NCBI GenBank assembly: GCA_023420415.1
Contig: JAEZWF010000016.1
Span: 7,385 to 71,384, forward strand
DNA length: 64,000 nt
Direction of reading: 5' to 3'
DNA from: Actinomycetes bacterium
GTDB taxonomy: Bacteria > Actinomycetota > Actinomycetes > Actinomycetales > Dermatophilaceae
Shown: positions 15,528 to 24,709 of the stretch, in pieces
Numbering within the stretch: position 1 is the first letter of the stretch
Layout: each line of letters opens with the position of its first letter
The notes under the pieces: generated by a model
Seen by the model: the letters and a program-made list of their open reading frames with translations, nothing else
Told to the model about the DNA's origin: nothing
Databases searched by the model: none
Translations under genes and position numbers: made by a program

Positions 15528-15560
15528 CGAAACCAAGCGAAACGGTTCGAAACTGTTTCG
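15528..15560. promoter_or_regulatory. LacI-family operator O2 with three phased CGAAAC half-sites
   Basis: CGAAAC occurs at 15528, 15538 and 15548, exactly 10 bases apart. The last one forms the palindrome CGAAACTGTTTCG (15548-15560) with its complement. The array lies 25 bases upstream of the binding-protein start, where bound repressor would block transcription. The phased half-sites could give cooperative or graded binding. Confidence 0.75.
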
Positions 15561-15585
15561 GCATGTGACACAGAGAGGTGTTCCC

Positions 15586-16905
15586 ATGGCAGGACTGACC
15601 CGGCGAGCCGTCATCGCAGCCTCGGTGGCTGCGGCATTGAGCCTTGCGGCGTGTGGCGGTGGCAAGCAACCATCCGGCCCTGGAGGCGGGGCCAGCGCAG
15701 CCAAGACGGGCTTCTCCGCCTGGGCCCTCACCGGCGGTGCCGAGACGACGATGAAGAACTCGTTCGCGACCTGGACGAAGGAGAACTCGTCCGCGCCGGC
15801 GTCGGTCGAGTTCATCGCCAACGACGCGTACAAGGAGAAGATCCGCACCGCGGTCGGCTCGGGCAACGCCCCCACCCTCATCTGGAGCTGGGCCGGCGGG
15901 TCCCTGCAGGACTACGTGAAGAACAAGAACGTGGTCGACCTCACCGACTCAACCAAGGAGCTCCAGTCGCGGCTGGTGCCCTCGATCCTCGACACGGGCA
16001 AGGTCGACGGCAAGGTCTACGCCGTCCCCAACAACAACGCCCAGCCGGTCCTCATGTACTACAACCTGGACGTCCTCAAGAAGGCCGGCATCTCCACTCC
16101 CCCGAAGACCTACGCCGAGCTCCTCGACGCCGTGTCGAAGCTCAAGGCGGCCGGGGTGGACACCCCGATCTCGCTGGCCGGGCAGAGCCTGTGGCCCGAG
16201 CTGATGTGGATCGAGTACCTCCTGGACCGGCAGGCCGGCACGGAGGTCTTCGACCGGATCCTCAAGGGCGACAAGTCCGCGTGGTCCGATCCCGGGATGC
16301 TCGAGGCGATGGGCAAGGTGCAGGAGCTGGTGAAGGCCGGTGCCTTCGGTGACAAGTTCGGCTCCGTCGTCGCCGACTCCAACGCCGACGCGGCGCTGCT
16401 CCACACCGGCAAGTCGGCCATGTTGCTGCAGGGCGCGTGGGTCTACGGCACGTTCCTCACCGACGCCCCCGACTTCGTCAAGAGCGGCAAGCTCGGCTGG
16501 GGCCCGTTCCCCACCATCGAGGGCGGCAAGGGTGACCCGAGCAACGTCTACGGCAACCCCGCCAACTTCTGGTCCGTGTCAGCCGCTGCGAGCCCGGAGC
16601 AGCAGAAGGCCGCCATCGACTACCTCAACAAGGCGATGTTCAACGAGAGCTACGTGACCGACCTCGTCAAGGACGGCATGGTGCCGGTCACCAATGACGC
16701 TGCCCCGAAGTTCAAGGGCAGCGACCAGGAGAAGTTCCTGACCTACGCCTACGACATGACGGCGAACGCCAAGAACTTCCAGCTGTCCTGGGACCAGTCC
16801 CTGTCCGCAGCCCAGTCGCAGGCCCTGCTCAACAACCTGGGCCAGCTCTTCCTCGGGCGGCAGACCCCTGAGGGGTACGCCAAGGCGATGCAGGCCGTCC
16901 AGTGA
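15586..16905 (+). CDS. oligosaccharide ABC transporter substrate-binding lipoprotein
   Basis: A 439-residue family 1 extracellular solute-binding protein. The signal ends in the lipobox LAAC (Cys about 23). Mature features include the early WALTGGAETTMKNSFATWTKE, the ATP-importer family pattern around VDLTDSTKELQSRLVPSIL, and AVPNNNAQPVLMYYNLDVLKKAG. It binds a sugar, probably a cello- or xylo-oligosaccharide given the neighbouring GH3 enzymes and xylose isomerase. AGAGG precedes the ATG. It is first in an operon with two permeases; the stop overlaps the first permease start (GTGA). Confidence 0.9.
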   Translation: MAGLTRRAVIAASVAAALSLAACGGGKQPSGPGGGASAAKTGFSAWALTGGAETTMKNSFATWTKENSSAPASVEFIANDAYKEKIRTAVGSGNAPTLIWSWAGGSLQDYVKNKNVVDLTDSTKELQSRLVPSILDTGKVDGKVYAVPNNNAQPVLMYYNLDVLKKAGISTPPKTYAELLDAVSKLKAAGVDTPISLAGQSLWPELMWIEYLLDRQAGTEVFDRILKGDKSAWSDPGMLEAMGKVQELVKAGAFGDKFGSVVADSNADAALLHTGKSAMLLQGAWVYGTFLTDAPDFVKSGKLGWGPFPTIEGGKGDPSNVYGNPANFWSVSAAASPEQQKAAIDYLNKAMFNESYVTDLVKDGMVPVTNDAAPKFKGSDQEKFLTYAYDMTANAKNFQLSWDQSLSAAQSQALLNNLGQLFLGRQTPEGYAKAMQAVQ

Positions 16906-17858
16906 CGGCCACCCCACGGGTCGGCGCCGCGGCGCCGGCCCGTCGGGGGCAGAGGTCGGTCGGCACCGGGGCGGGCAGCCGCGGCGCCGGCTCCCCCGGC
17001 CCCTCGGCGTGGCTCGCCGCGCCAGCGCTGGTGTTCTTCGGGCTGTTCGCGATCGTGCCCCTGCTCGGTGTCGTGGCGCTGTCGTTCACGCAGTGGGACG
17101 GCCTGGGCACCCCCACCTTCGTCGGCTTCGACAACTGGCCCCGGGTGCTCGGTGACCCCGTCACACAGAACGGCCTCAAGCTGACCATCCTGCTCACCGT
17201 CGCCACGCTGGTCATCCAAGGCCCGATCGCCCTGCTGCTGGGCGTGTTCACGGCAGGGCGACAGCGCTACCGCGAGCTGCTGTCCATCCTCTACTTCCTG
17301 CCGCTGCTGTTCTCCGCGGCCGCCGTCGGCATCACCTTCAAGGCGTTGCTGGACCCCAACTTCGGTCTCGGCCAGGCGTTCGGGTGGGACTGGCTGAACC
17401 AGGACTGGCTGGGTCGCCCCGAGCTCGTGATCCCCGCGCTGCTGTTCGTCATCAACTGGTGCTTCGTGCCGTTCCACAGCCTGCTCTACCAGGGTGCCGC
17501 CCGACAGATTCCGGCCTCGCTCTACGAGGCCGCCCGCATCGACGGCGCCGGACGGGTGCGGACGTTCTTCAGCATCACGCTGCCGCAGATGCGCAGCACC
17601 ATCATCACCTCGGCCACGCTGCAGATCGTCGGGTCGCTGACCTACTTCGACCTGATCTTCGTGATGACCAACGGCGGCCCCGGCAACGCCACCAGGGTGC
17701 TGCCACTCGACATGTACCTGCGCGGATTCCGTTCGTACGACATGGGCGGAGCCAGCGTCGTCGGTGTCGTCATCGTCGCCCTCGGACTGCTCGTGTCGTT
17801 CCTGCTCAACCGGCTCACGGGCAACACCCGCATGGAGTCCCAGATGGAGGGGGTCTGA
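16902..17858 (+). CDS. sugar ABC transporter permease (MalF/UgpA type)
   Basis: A 318-residue inner-membrane permease of the carbohydrate CUT1 class. A Gly/Ala/Arg-rich cytoplasmic tail of about 35 residues precedes six hydrophobic segments (the first: LVFFGLFAIVPLLGVVALSF). The EAA loop reads LYEAARIDGAGRVRTFFSITLPQM. It pairs with the second permease downstream. No ATPase is encoded nearby, which is usual for actinobacterial CUT1 systems sharing a common ATPase encoded elsewhere. Confidence 0.92.
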   Translation: MTATPRVGAAAPARRGQRSVGTGAGSRGAGSPGPSAWLAAPALVFFGLFAIVPLLGVVALSFTQWDGLGTPTFVGFDNWPRVLGDPVTQNGLKLTILLTVATLVIQGPIALLLGVFTAGRQRYRELLSILYFLPLLFSAAAVGITFKALLDPNFGLGQAFGWDWLNQDWLGRPELVIPALLFVINWCFVPFHSLLYQGAARQIPASLYEAARIDGAGRVRTFFSITLPQMRSTIITSATLQIVGSLTYFDLIFVMTNGGPGNATRVLPLDMYLRGFRSYDMGGASVVGVVIVALGLLVSFLLNRLTGNTRMESQMEGV

Positions 17859-17859
17859 C

Positions 17860-18696
17860 ATGGCAGTCCTGACACGACGCCGCGAGACGCCCAACGTCCT
17901 GGGCGGGCTTCTCGGCTGGGTCTACCTCGCGATCACCATCGTGCCCATCTACTACATCGTGGTCACGAGCCTGCGGCCGCGCGAGACGTACTACACCTCC
18001 AACCCGCTCTCCTGGCCGAGTGCGCCCACGCTCGAGGCCTACCGCCAGGTGCTCGCCGCCGACTTCGCCCGCTACTTCCTCAACTCGGTCATCGTCACCG
18101 CGGTGAGCGTGGCCGTCGTGGTGTTCCTCAGTCTGCTCGCGGCATACGTCATCGTCCGCAACCGCAGCAAGCTGACTCGGCGGATGTTCGACCTGCTCCT
18201 GCTGGGCATCGCAATTCCGTTGCAGGGCGTGATCATTCCCGTCTACTACCTCATCGTGGAGGTCGGTCTCTACGACACCTTGTGGGCGATCATCCTGCCC
18301 AGCATCGGGTTCGCCATCCCGATCACGGTGCTCATCCTCGTCAACTTCCTACGCGACGTGCCGCGCGAGCTGTTCGAGTCGATGCGCCTCGACGGCGCGA
18401 CCGACTGGCGGATGCTGTGGACGCTCGTCGTGCCGCTCAGCCGGCCGGCGATCGTGACCGTCGCGGTCTACGACGCACTCAACGTGTGGAACGGCTTCCT
18501 CTTCCCCCTGATCCTCACGCAGAGCTCGTCGATGCGGACGCTCCCGCTGTCGCTGTGGTCGTTCCAGGGCGCCTTCACCGTGAACGTGCCCGCGATCCTC
18601 GCGGCGGTCGTCCTGTCCGTCCTTCCCATCCTTGCCGCGTATGCCGTGGGCCGTCGCCAGCTCGTGTCCGGGCTCACCGCCGGCTTCGGCAAGTAG
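17860..18696 (+). CDS. sugar ABC transporter permease (MalG/UgpE type)
   Basis: A 278-residue partner permease with six membrane segments. The EAA loop is LFESMRLDGATDWRMLWTLVVPLSRPA (about residues 170-196), and the family segment YDALNVWNGFLFPLIL follows. It starts one base after the first permease stop. The motif CGCGGCATAC occurs inside an Ala-Ala-Tyr stretch at about 18139. Confidence 0.92.
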   Translation: MAVLTRRRETPNVLGGLLGWVYLAITIVPIYYIVVTSLRPRETYYTSNPLSWPSAPTLEAYRQVLAADFARYFLNSVIVTAVSVAVVVFLSLLAAYVIVRNRSKLTRRMFDLLLLGIAIPLQGVIIPVYYLIVEVGLYDTLWAIILPSIGFAIPITVLILVNFLRDVPRELFESMRLDGATDWRMLWTLVVPLSRPAIVTVAVYDALNVWNGFLFPLILTQSSSMRTLPLSLWSFQGAFTVNVPAILAAVVLSVLPILAAYAVGRRQLVSGLTAGFGK

Positions 18697-18756
18697 TCCC
18701 AATTCCCCTGTCCCCGAACACTTCCCACGTCCCGCATCACCCAGGAGAGCACCACC

Positions 18757-21060
18757 ATGCAGCCATGGCAGGACCCGAACCGCAGCGTCACCGAGCGCGT
18801 CGAGGCGTTGCTGGCCGAACTGACCCCGCAGGAGAAGGCGGGTCAGCTGGGCAGCTTCTGGCCGACCCCGCCCGAGGACGACACGGTCGCCGGTGACGTC
18901 GCCCCCATGTCGACTGCCTTCGCCGCAGGGCTGCCGTGGGACGACTCGATCGAGCACGGGCTGGGTCACCTGACCCGCAACTACGGTGCCGGGCCGGTCA
19001 CGGTGGAGGCGGGACTTGCCCAGCTGCGGCGCCTGCAGGGCGACGTGGTCGCGCAGTCCCGGCACGGCATACCCGCCATCGTCCACGAGGAGTGCCTGAC
19101 GGGGTTCACCGCGCTCGGGGCCACGGTCTACCCGGCAGCCATCGCGTGGGGTGCGACGTTCGACCCCGAGCTGGTGCGCGAGATGGCGCGGGCAATCGGC
19201 GAGGACATGGCGGCAGTCGGTGTGCACCAAGGGCTTTCGCCACTGCTCGACGTGGTGCGCGACTACCGGTGGGGGCGTGTGGAGGAGACCTGCGGGGAGG
19301 ATCCCTATCTCGTCGGCACCCTCGGCACGGCCTACGTGCAGGGGCTCCAGGCGGCCGGCGTCATGGCGACCCTCAAGCACTTCGTCGGCTACTCCGCGAG
19401 CAAGGCCGGCCGCAACCACGCCCCCGCCCCGCTGGGTCGGCGCGAGCTGGAGGACATGCTGCTGCCACCGTTCGAGATGGCGGTCCGCGAGGGTGGCGTC
19501 CGGTCGGTGATGAACTCCTACTCCGACATCGACGGTGAGCCGGTGGGCGCGTCCGTCGAGCTGCTCACCACGGTGCTGCGCGACCGCTGGGGCTTCTCCG
19601 GCACGGTCGTCTCCGACTACTGGGCGGTGACGTTCCTCGAGCTCATGCACCATGTCGCCGGCGACGCTGCCGCGGCGGGTCGGCTCGCGCTGGCTGCCGG
19701 GATCGACGTCGAGCTGCCCGGCACGTCGTCCTACCACTCGCTGGCCGACGACGTCGACGCCGGGCGCCTCGACGAGAAGCTGCTCGACCGCGCGGCCCGG
19801 CGGGTGCTGCGGCAGAAGGTCGAGCTGGGCCTGCTCGACGAGGGCTGGGACGCCCGGACACAGGGTCGTGACCGCGACCTCGACAGCCCGGCCAACCGTG
19901 ACCTGGCCCGGCGGATGGCGCAGGAGAGCATCGTGCTGGTCAAGAACGACGGCATCCTGCCGCTGGTCGGCACCCCGAAGGTCGCGCTCGTCGGACCGAC
20001 CGCGGACGACCCGCGCACCTTCATGGGGTGCTACTCCTTCCCCAACCACATCCTGTCCCGTTACGACGGCGCAGGGCTCGGCATCGAGGTCGCGTCCCTC
20101 GCCGACGTCCTCGCCGAGGCACTGCCCGCGGGTCACCTCACGACGGCGCTCGGGGTGCCGATTCTCGAGCCGGACGCCTCGGGAATCGAGGCGGCGGTGG
20201 CGGCGGCCCGTGACGCCGACGTCGCGATCGTGGCCGTGGGCGACCTGGCCGGACTCTTCGGTCGGGGCACCTCGGGTGAGGGCTGCGACGCCGTCGACCT
20301 CTCACTGCCGGGTCTGCAGGGCCAGCTGGTCGAGGCGGTGCTCGCGACGGGCACGCCAGTGGTCCTGCTCGTCGTGTCTGGTCGGCCATACTCGTTGGGA
20401 GAGTACGCCGCTCGCTGCGCCGCGATCGTGCAGGCCTTCATGCCGGGCGAGGAGGGTGGCGGTGCGCTGCACCGGGTGCTGACCGGCGAGGTCAACCCCA
20501 GCGGCCGCCTGCCGATCGCGATCCCGGACCACCCGGGCGGGCAGCCCGGCACCTACCTCGCTCCCCCGCTGGCGTGGTACTCCGAGGGCATCTCGAACCT
20601 CGACCCGCGGCCGTTGTACCCGTTCGGGTTCGGGCTGTCGTACACGACGTTCGAACTGTCCGACCTGTCGGTGTCCGCGGCGGAGATGGCGACGGATGGC
20701 ACGGTCGAGGTGTCGGTGACCGTCCGGAACACCGGCGACCGCTCAGGCAGCGAGGTGGTCCAGCTCTACCTCAGCGACCCCGTGGCGCAGGTGACGCGGC
20801 CGATCAAGGAGCTCATCGGCTACGCCAAGGTGCCACTCGAGCCCGGACAGTCCCGCCGCATGACGTTCACGGTCCACGCCGACCGGCTGTCGTTCACCGG
20901 GCTGCGGCACCAGCGGATCGTCGAGCCCGGCGACATCGTGCTCTCGGTCGGCACGTCCAGTGAGGACCGTCCGCTGGCGGTGACCGTGCGCGTCACCGGC
21001 GAGGAGCGCATCGTCGGTGAAGGACGTGTCCTCACGACTCCGGTCCGCATCGACCCCTGA
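18757..21060 (+). CDS. glycoside hydrolase family 3 (beta-xylosidase/beta-glucosidase)
   Basis: A 767-residue cytoplasmic GH3 enzyme without a signal peptide, so it acts on imported oligosaccharides. The N-terminal TIM-barrel carries RHGIPAIVHEECLTGF and KHFVGYS; the nucleophile is predicted at Asp287 in VVSDYWAV. The (alpha/beta)6 domain (about 380-560) contains GDLAGLFGRGTSGEG, where the acid/base glutamate would lie, and a C-terminal fibronectin III-like domain occupies about 650-750. Sequence resembles the beta-xylosidase/beta-glucosidase branch; exact specificity is not determinable. It is probably in the LacI-controlled unit, 60 bases after the second permease, with AGGAGA before the ATG. 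Confidence 0.92.
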   Translation: MQPWQDPNRSVTERVEALLAELTPQEKAGQLGSFWPTPPEDDTVAGDVAPMSTAFAAGLPWDDSIEHGLGHLTRNYGAGPVTVEAGLAQLRRLQGDVVAQSRHGIPAIVHEECLTGFTALGATVYPAAIAWGATFDPELVREMARAIGEDMAAVGVHQGLSPLLDVVRDYRWGRVEETCGEDPYLVGTLGTAYVQGLQAAGVMATLKHFVGYSASKAGRNHAPAPLGRRELEDMLLPPFEMAVREGGVRSVMNSYSDIDGEPVGASVELLTTVLRDRWGFSGTVVSDYWAVTFLELMHHVAGDAAAAGRLALAAGIDVELPGTSSYHSLADDVDAGRLDEKLLDRAARRVLRQKVELGLLDEGWDARTQGRDRDLDSPANRDLARRMAQESIVLVKNDGILPLVGTPKVALVGPTADDPRTFMGCYSFPNHILSRYDGAGLGIEVASLADVLAEALPAGHLTTALGVPILEPDASGIEAAVAAARDADVAIVAVGDLAGLFGRGTSGEGCDAVDLSLPGLQGQLVEAVLATGTPVVLLVVSGRPYSLGEYAARCAAIVQAFMPGEEGGGALHRVLTGEVNPSGRLPIAIPDHPGGQPGTYLAPPLAWYSEGISNLDPRPLYPFGFGLSYTTFELSDLSVSAAEMATDGTVEVSVTVRNTGDRSGSEVVQLYLSDPVAQVTRPIKELIGYAKVPLEPGQSRRMTFTVHADRLSFTGLRHQRIVEPGDIVLSVGTSSEDRPLAVTVRVTGEERIVGEGRVLTTPVRIDP

Positions 21061-21163
21061 CGCCGGGCCCATCACCTGACCCGGGCCCCATCAGTTGACC
21101 CCGAGCCCATCCCTGACCCCAGACCCACCCCCGACTGACCGCAACCCTCGACAGGAGCGAACC

Positions 21164-22342
21164 ATGACCCGCACCCCCACCCCTGACGACCGCTTCTCCT
21201 TCGGCCTGTGGACCGTCGGCTGGACCGGCACCGACCCGTTCGGTGCGCCGACCCGCCCCGCCCTCGACCCGTGGGAGTACGCGGACAAGCTCGCCGAGCT
21301 CGGCGCCTGGGGCGTCACCTTCCATGACAACGACGTGTTCCCGTTCGAGGCGACCGAGGCCGAGCGCGACCAGATCGTCTCCCGCTTCAAGCAGGCCACC
21401 GACGACGCCGGGCTCGTGATCGAGATGGTCACGACCAACACGTTCTCGCACCCCGTCTTCAAGGACGGCGGCCTCACGTCGAACGACCGCTCGGTCCGCA
21501 GGTTCGGGCTCCGCAAGATCCTGCGTGCCGTCGACCTGGCCGCCGAGCTCGGTGCGACGACGTTCGTCATGTGGGGTGGCCGTGAGGGCGCGGAGTACGA
21601 CGGCTCCAAGGACCTGTGGGCGGCGTTCGACCGCTACAAGGAAGGCGTCGACACCATCGCGGCATACATCAAGGACCGCGGCTATGACATGCGAATCGCG
21701 TTGGAGCCCAAGCCCAACGAGCCGCGCGGTGACATCTTCCTGCCCACGGTGGGGCATGCGCTGGCGTTCATCGCCGAGCTCGAGAACGGCGACATCGTCG
21801 GCCTCAACCCCGAGACCGGCCACGAGCAGATGGCCAACCTCAACTACACCCACCAGCTCGCCCAGGCGCTGTGGAGCGGCAAGCTGTTCCACCTGGACCT
21901 CAACGGACAGCGCGGCCTGAAGTACGACCAGGACCTCGTCTTCGGTCATGGTGACCTGCTCTCGGCGTTCTTCACCGTCGACCTCATCGAGAACGGCTTC
22001 CCCGGCCACCCCGAGGCGCCGACGTACACCGGCCCGCGCCACTTCGACTACAAGCCGTCGCGCACCGAACACCTGGACGGCGTGTGGGAGTCGGCCAAGG
22101 CGTGCATGTCGACCTACCTCGGGCTCGCCGAGAAGGCCAAGGCGTTCCGTGCCGACCCGCGGGTGACGGAGGCGCTCGAGTATGCCGGCGTGGCGTCGTT
22201 GCAGGAGCCGACCCTCGCCGACGGTGAGACGATCGAGGCGTTCCTCGGTACCGACGACGGCTTCGACGCCACGAAGGCGGCCGAGCGCGACTTCGGCTTC
22301 GTGCGGCTCAACCAGCTCGCCGTCGAACACCTCATCGGCTGA
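21164..22342 (+). CDS. xylA: xylose isomerase
   Basis: A 392-residue class I (actinobacterial type) D-xylose isomerase, the usual length. It has the catalytic His-Asp pair region TFHDNDVFPF (about residues 53-62), VMWGGREGAEYDGSKD, the metal-ligand glutamate in RIALEPKPNEPRGD, and the late GLNPETGHEQMANL and HLDLNGQRG segments that bind Mg/Mn. It converts D-xylose to D-xylulose in the cytoplasm. Placed between two GH3 genes, it suggests the imported sugar is xylose-containing. No xylulokinase gene lies in the window. AGGAG precedes the ATG. Confidence 0.96.
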   Translation: MTRTPTPDDRFSFGLWTVGWTGTDPFGAPTRPALDPWEYADKLAELGAWGVTFHDNDVFPFEATEAERDQIVSRFKQATDDAGLVIEMVTTNTFSHPVFKDGGLTSNDRSVRRFGLRKILRAVDLAAELGATTFVMWGGREGAEYDGSKDLWAAFDRYKEGVDTIAAYIKDRGYDMRIALEPKPNEPRGDIFLPTVGHALAFIAELENGDIVGLNPETGHEQMANLNYTHQLAQALWSGKLFHLDLNGQRGLKYDQDLVFGHGDLLSAFFTVDLIENGFPGHPEAPTYTGPRHFDYKPSRTEHLDGVWESAKACMSTYLGLAEKAKAFRADPRVTEALEYAGVASLQEPTLADGETIEAFLGTDDGFDATKAAERDFGFVRLNQLAVEHLIG

Positions 22343-22362
22343 CCACCCCGGGGAAGGACCTC

Positions 22363-24693
22363 ATGACCGTGGAGCACAGGGAAGGGACCGACGTGGATAC
22401 CGACGTGGAGACAACCGGCCAGCCGCAGCAGGACGTGGAGCAGCCGAACGCACCGCGCGGCGACGTGGAGTCGCGGGTGGACGACCTGCTGGCGCAGATG
22501 TCGCTCGGGGACAAGGCGGCCCAGCTGACGCAGTACTTCCACTTCGGGCGCCAGGACGACGCCAACAGCCCCGGCGGCGACTTCCTTCCGTCGCAACAGG
22601 CTGCCGCGGTCGAGGAGGCCATCGGCCGAGGCGAGGTCGGGTCGCTGCTGTTCGTGACCGACCCCGAGCAGGTCAACCGGCTGCAGCGGCTCGTCATCGA
22701 AGGCAACCGGCACGGCATACCCGCCCTCTTCGGTTTCGACGTCATCCACGGGCTGCGCACGATCTTCCCCGTGCCCATCGCGATGGCGGCCTCGTGGGAC
22801 CCGGCCGCGATCGAGGCCGGTCAGGCGGTCGCCGCACGCGAGGCGCGGGCCGTCGGGGTGCACTGGACGTTCGCACCCAACGTCGACATCGCCCGCGACC
22901 CGCGCTGGGGCCGCATCATCGAGGGCGCGGGTGAGGACCCATTCCTCGGTGCTGCGGTCGCGGCCGCCCAGGTGCGCGGCTTCCAGGGCGATGCAGTCGG
23001 CACGCCGGAGCGGGTCATCGCCGGCCCCAAGCACTTTGCGGCCTATGGCGCGACAGTGGGCGGACGCGACTACGACGAGGTCAACGTCTCGGATGCCGAG
23101 CTGTGGAACGTCTACCTGCCGCCGTTCAAGTCGGCGGTCGACGCCGGGGCGGGGAACGTCATGACGGCGTACATGGACCTCAACGGCATCCCGGCGACCG
23201 GCAACGAGTGGCTGCTCAAGGACGTCCTCCGTGACGCGTGGGGGTTCCAGGGCTTCCTCGTCAGTGACGCCAACGCGGTGCGCAGCCTCGTGACACACGG
23301 GTTCGCTGCCGACCTGACCGACGCCGCCGCACGAGCCGTCGAAGCCGGCCTGGACCTCGAGATGGCGATCAGCGACGCGGCATACGCCCACCTCGTCGAC
23401 GCCGTCGAACGCGGTCTGGTGAGCGAGGAGGCGGTCGACGCGTGCGTGCGTCGCGTCCTCGCGGCCAAGGTGCGCATGGGGCTGTTCGACGACCCTTACA
23501 TCGACGTCGACGAGGCGCGTGAGGTCCTGGCTGACCCGGCCCACCGGGAGGCTGCGCGGTCAGCTGCCGAGCGCTCAGCAGTGTTGCTGCGCAACGAAAA
23601 CAACGTACTGCCGCTCGACCCAGGCGCCCTGTCGTCCGTCGCCGTCATCGGCCCGCTGGCCGACTCGCGGCGCGACATCCTGGGGCCGTGGTGCTTCGAC
23701 TTCGACCTCGACGAGACCGTGTCCGTGCTCGAGGGCATCCGCGGCCGGGTCGGTGACGAGGTGGAGGTGAGGTATGCCGCGGGCGTGCGTCCCGTACAGC
23801 GTGGCACGGCCTCGATCTTCGACGCCTTCGGGGGCAACAGCCCGGTGGACCCGGAGGGTTTCGACGACGAGGCCGAGCTGGCGCGGGCGGTCGAGACGGC
23901 GAGGTCGAGCGACGTCGCGGTGGTCGTCGTCGGCGAGTGGCAGAACATGGTGGGCGAGCAGGCGTCGCGCTCCTCGCTGGACCTGCCGGGTCGGCAGCTC
24001 GAGCTGCTGCAGGCAGTGGTCGAGACCGGTACACCGGTGGTGCTGCTGGTGATGAACGGCCGACCGGTGGACCTGCGGTGGGCAGCCGAGCACGTGCCCG
24101 CGATCCTCGAGATCTGGTATCCCGGCACGCAGGGCGGTGCCGCTGTCGCGAGGCTGCTCTTCGGCGACGTCTCCCCCGGCGGCAAGCTGCCGTTCACGTG
24201 GCCGCGGTCGGTCGGGCAGGTGCCGATCCACTACGCGCACACCACCTCTCACGATCCCGACAACCAGGGACTGCGCTACTGGGATGAGCCGAGCATTCCC
24301 CTGTTCGCGTTCGGGCACGGGCTGGCGTACTCGACGTTCGAGTACTCGGACCTCGCCGTCGACCAGGCTTCGGTCGGGCCCGATGGCGACGTCACCGTGA
24401 CCGCCACCGTCACCAACAGGGGTGAGCGGGACGCCGACGAGGTGGTGCAGCTCTACCTGCACCAGCGGCACGGCGCGGCGTCTCGACCGGTCCGCGAGCT
24501 CAAGGGTTTCCAGCGGGTGCCGCTGCGGGCGGGTGAGTCCACACAGGTGCGGTTCGTCATCGGGCCCGACCAGCGGCGCTACTGGAACGCGGCCAAGCGC
24601 GACTGGGTGCTCGACCCGTCGACCTTCGACGTCTGGGTGGGAGGCGACTCGACCGCCGACCTCACGACCACGTTCGAGGTGACGCCCGACTGA
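22363..24693 (+). CDS. glycoside hydrolase family 3 beta-glucosidase (BglX-like)
   Basis: A 776-residue GH3 enzyme with no signal peptide. The first 35 residues are acidic and repetitive (GACGTGGAG repeats in the DNA). The barrel carries RHGIPALFGFDVIHGLRTIFP, and the predicted nucleophile is Asp302 in FLVSDANAV. The C-terminal parts include VVVVGEWQNMVGEQASRSSLDLPG and a fibronectin III-like domain. It removes terminal beta-linked sugars from oligosaccharides. It starts 20 bases after xylA with GGGGAAGGA upstream and closes the cluster. It is a different branch of GH3 from the enzyme at 18757, so the two probably cleave different linkages. Confidence 0.92.
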   Translation: MTVEHREGTDVDTDVETTGQPQQDVEQPNAPRGDVESRVDDLLAQMSLGDKAAQLTQYFHFGRQDDANSPGGDFLPSQQAAAVEEAIGRGEVGSLLFVTDPEQVNRLQRLVIEGNRHGIPALFGFDVIHGLRTIFPVPIAMAASWDPAAIEAGQAVAAREARAVGVHWTFAPNVDIARDPRWGRIIEGAGEDPFLGAAVAAAQVRGFQGDAVGTPERVIAGPKHFAAYGATVGGRDYDEVNVSDAELWNVYLPPFKSAVDAGAGNVMTAYMDLNGIPATGNEWLLKDVLRDAWGFQGFLVSDANAVRSLVTHGFAADLTDAAARAVEAGLDLEMAISDAAYAHLVDAVERGLVSEEAVDACVRRVLAAKVRMGLFDDPYIDVDEAREVLADPAHREAARSAAERSAVLLRNENNVLPLDPGALSSVAVIGPLADSRRDILGPWCFDFDLDETVSVLEGIRGRVGDEVEVRYAAGVRPVQRGTASIFDAFGGNSPVDPEGFDDEAELARAVETARSSDVAVVVVGEWQNMVGEQASRSSLDLPGRQLELLQAVVETGTPVVLLVMNGRPVDLRWAAEHVPAILEIWYPGTQGGAAVARLLFGDVSPGGKLPFTWPRSVGQVPIHYAHTTSHDPDNQGLRYWDEPSIPLFAFGHGLAYSTFEYSDLAVDQASVGPDGDVTVTATVTNRGERDADEVVQLYLHQRHGAASRPVRELKGFQRVPLRAGESTQVRFVIGPDQRRYWNAAKRDWVLDPSTFDVWVGGDSTADLTTTFEVTPD

Positions 24694-24709
24694 GGCGCGC
24701 GGACGTCGC

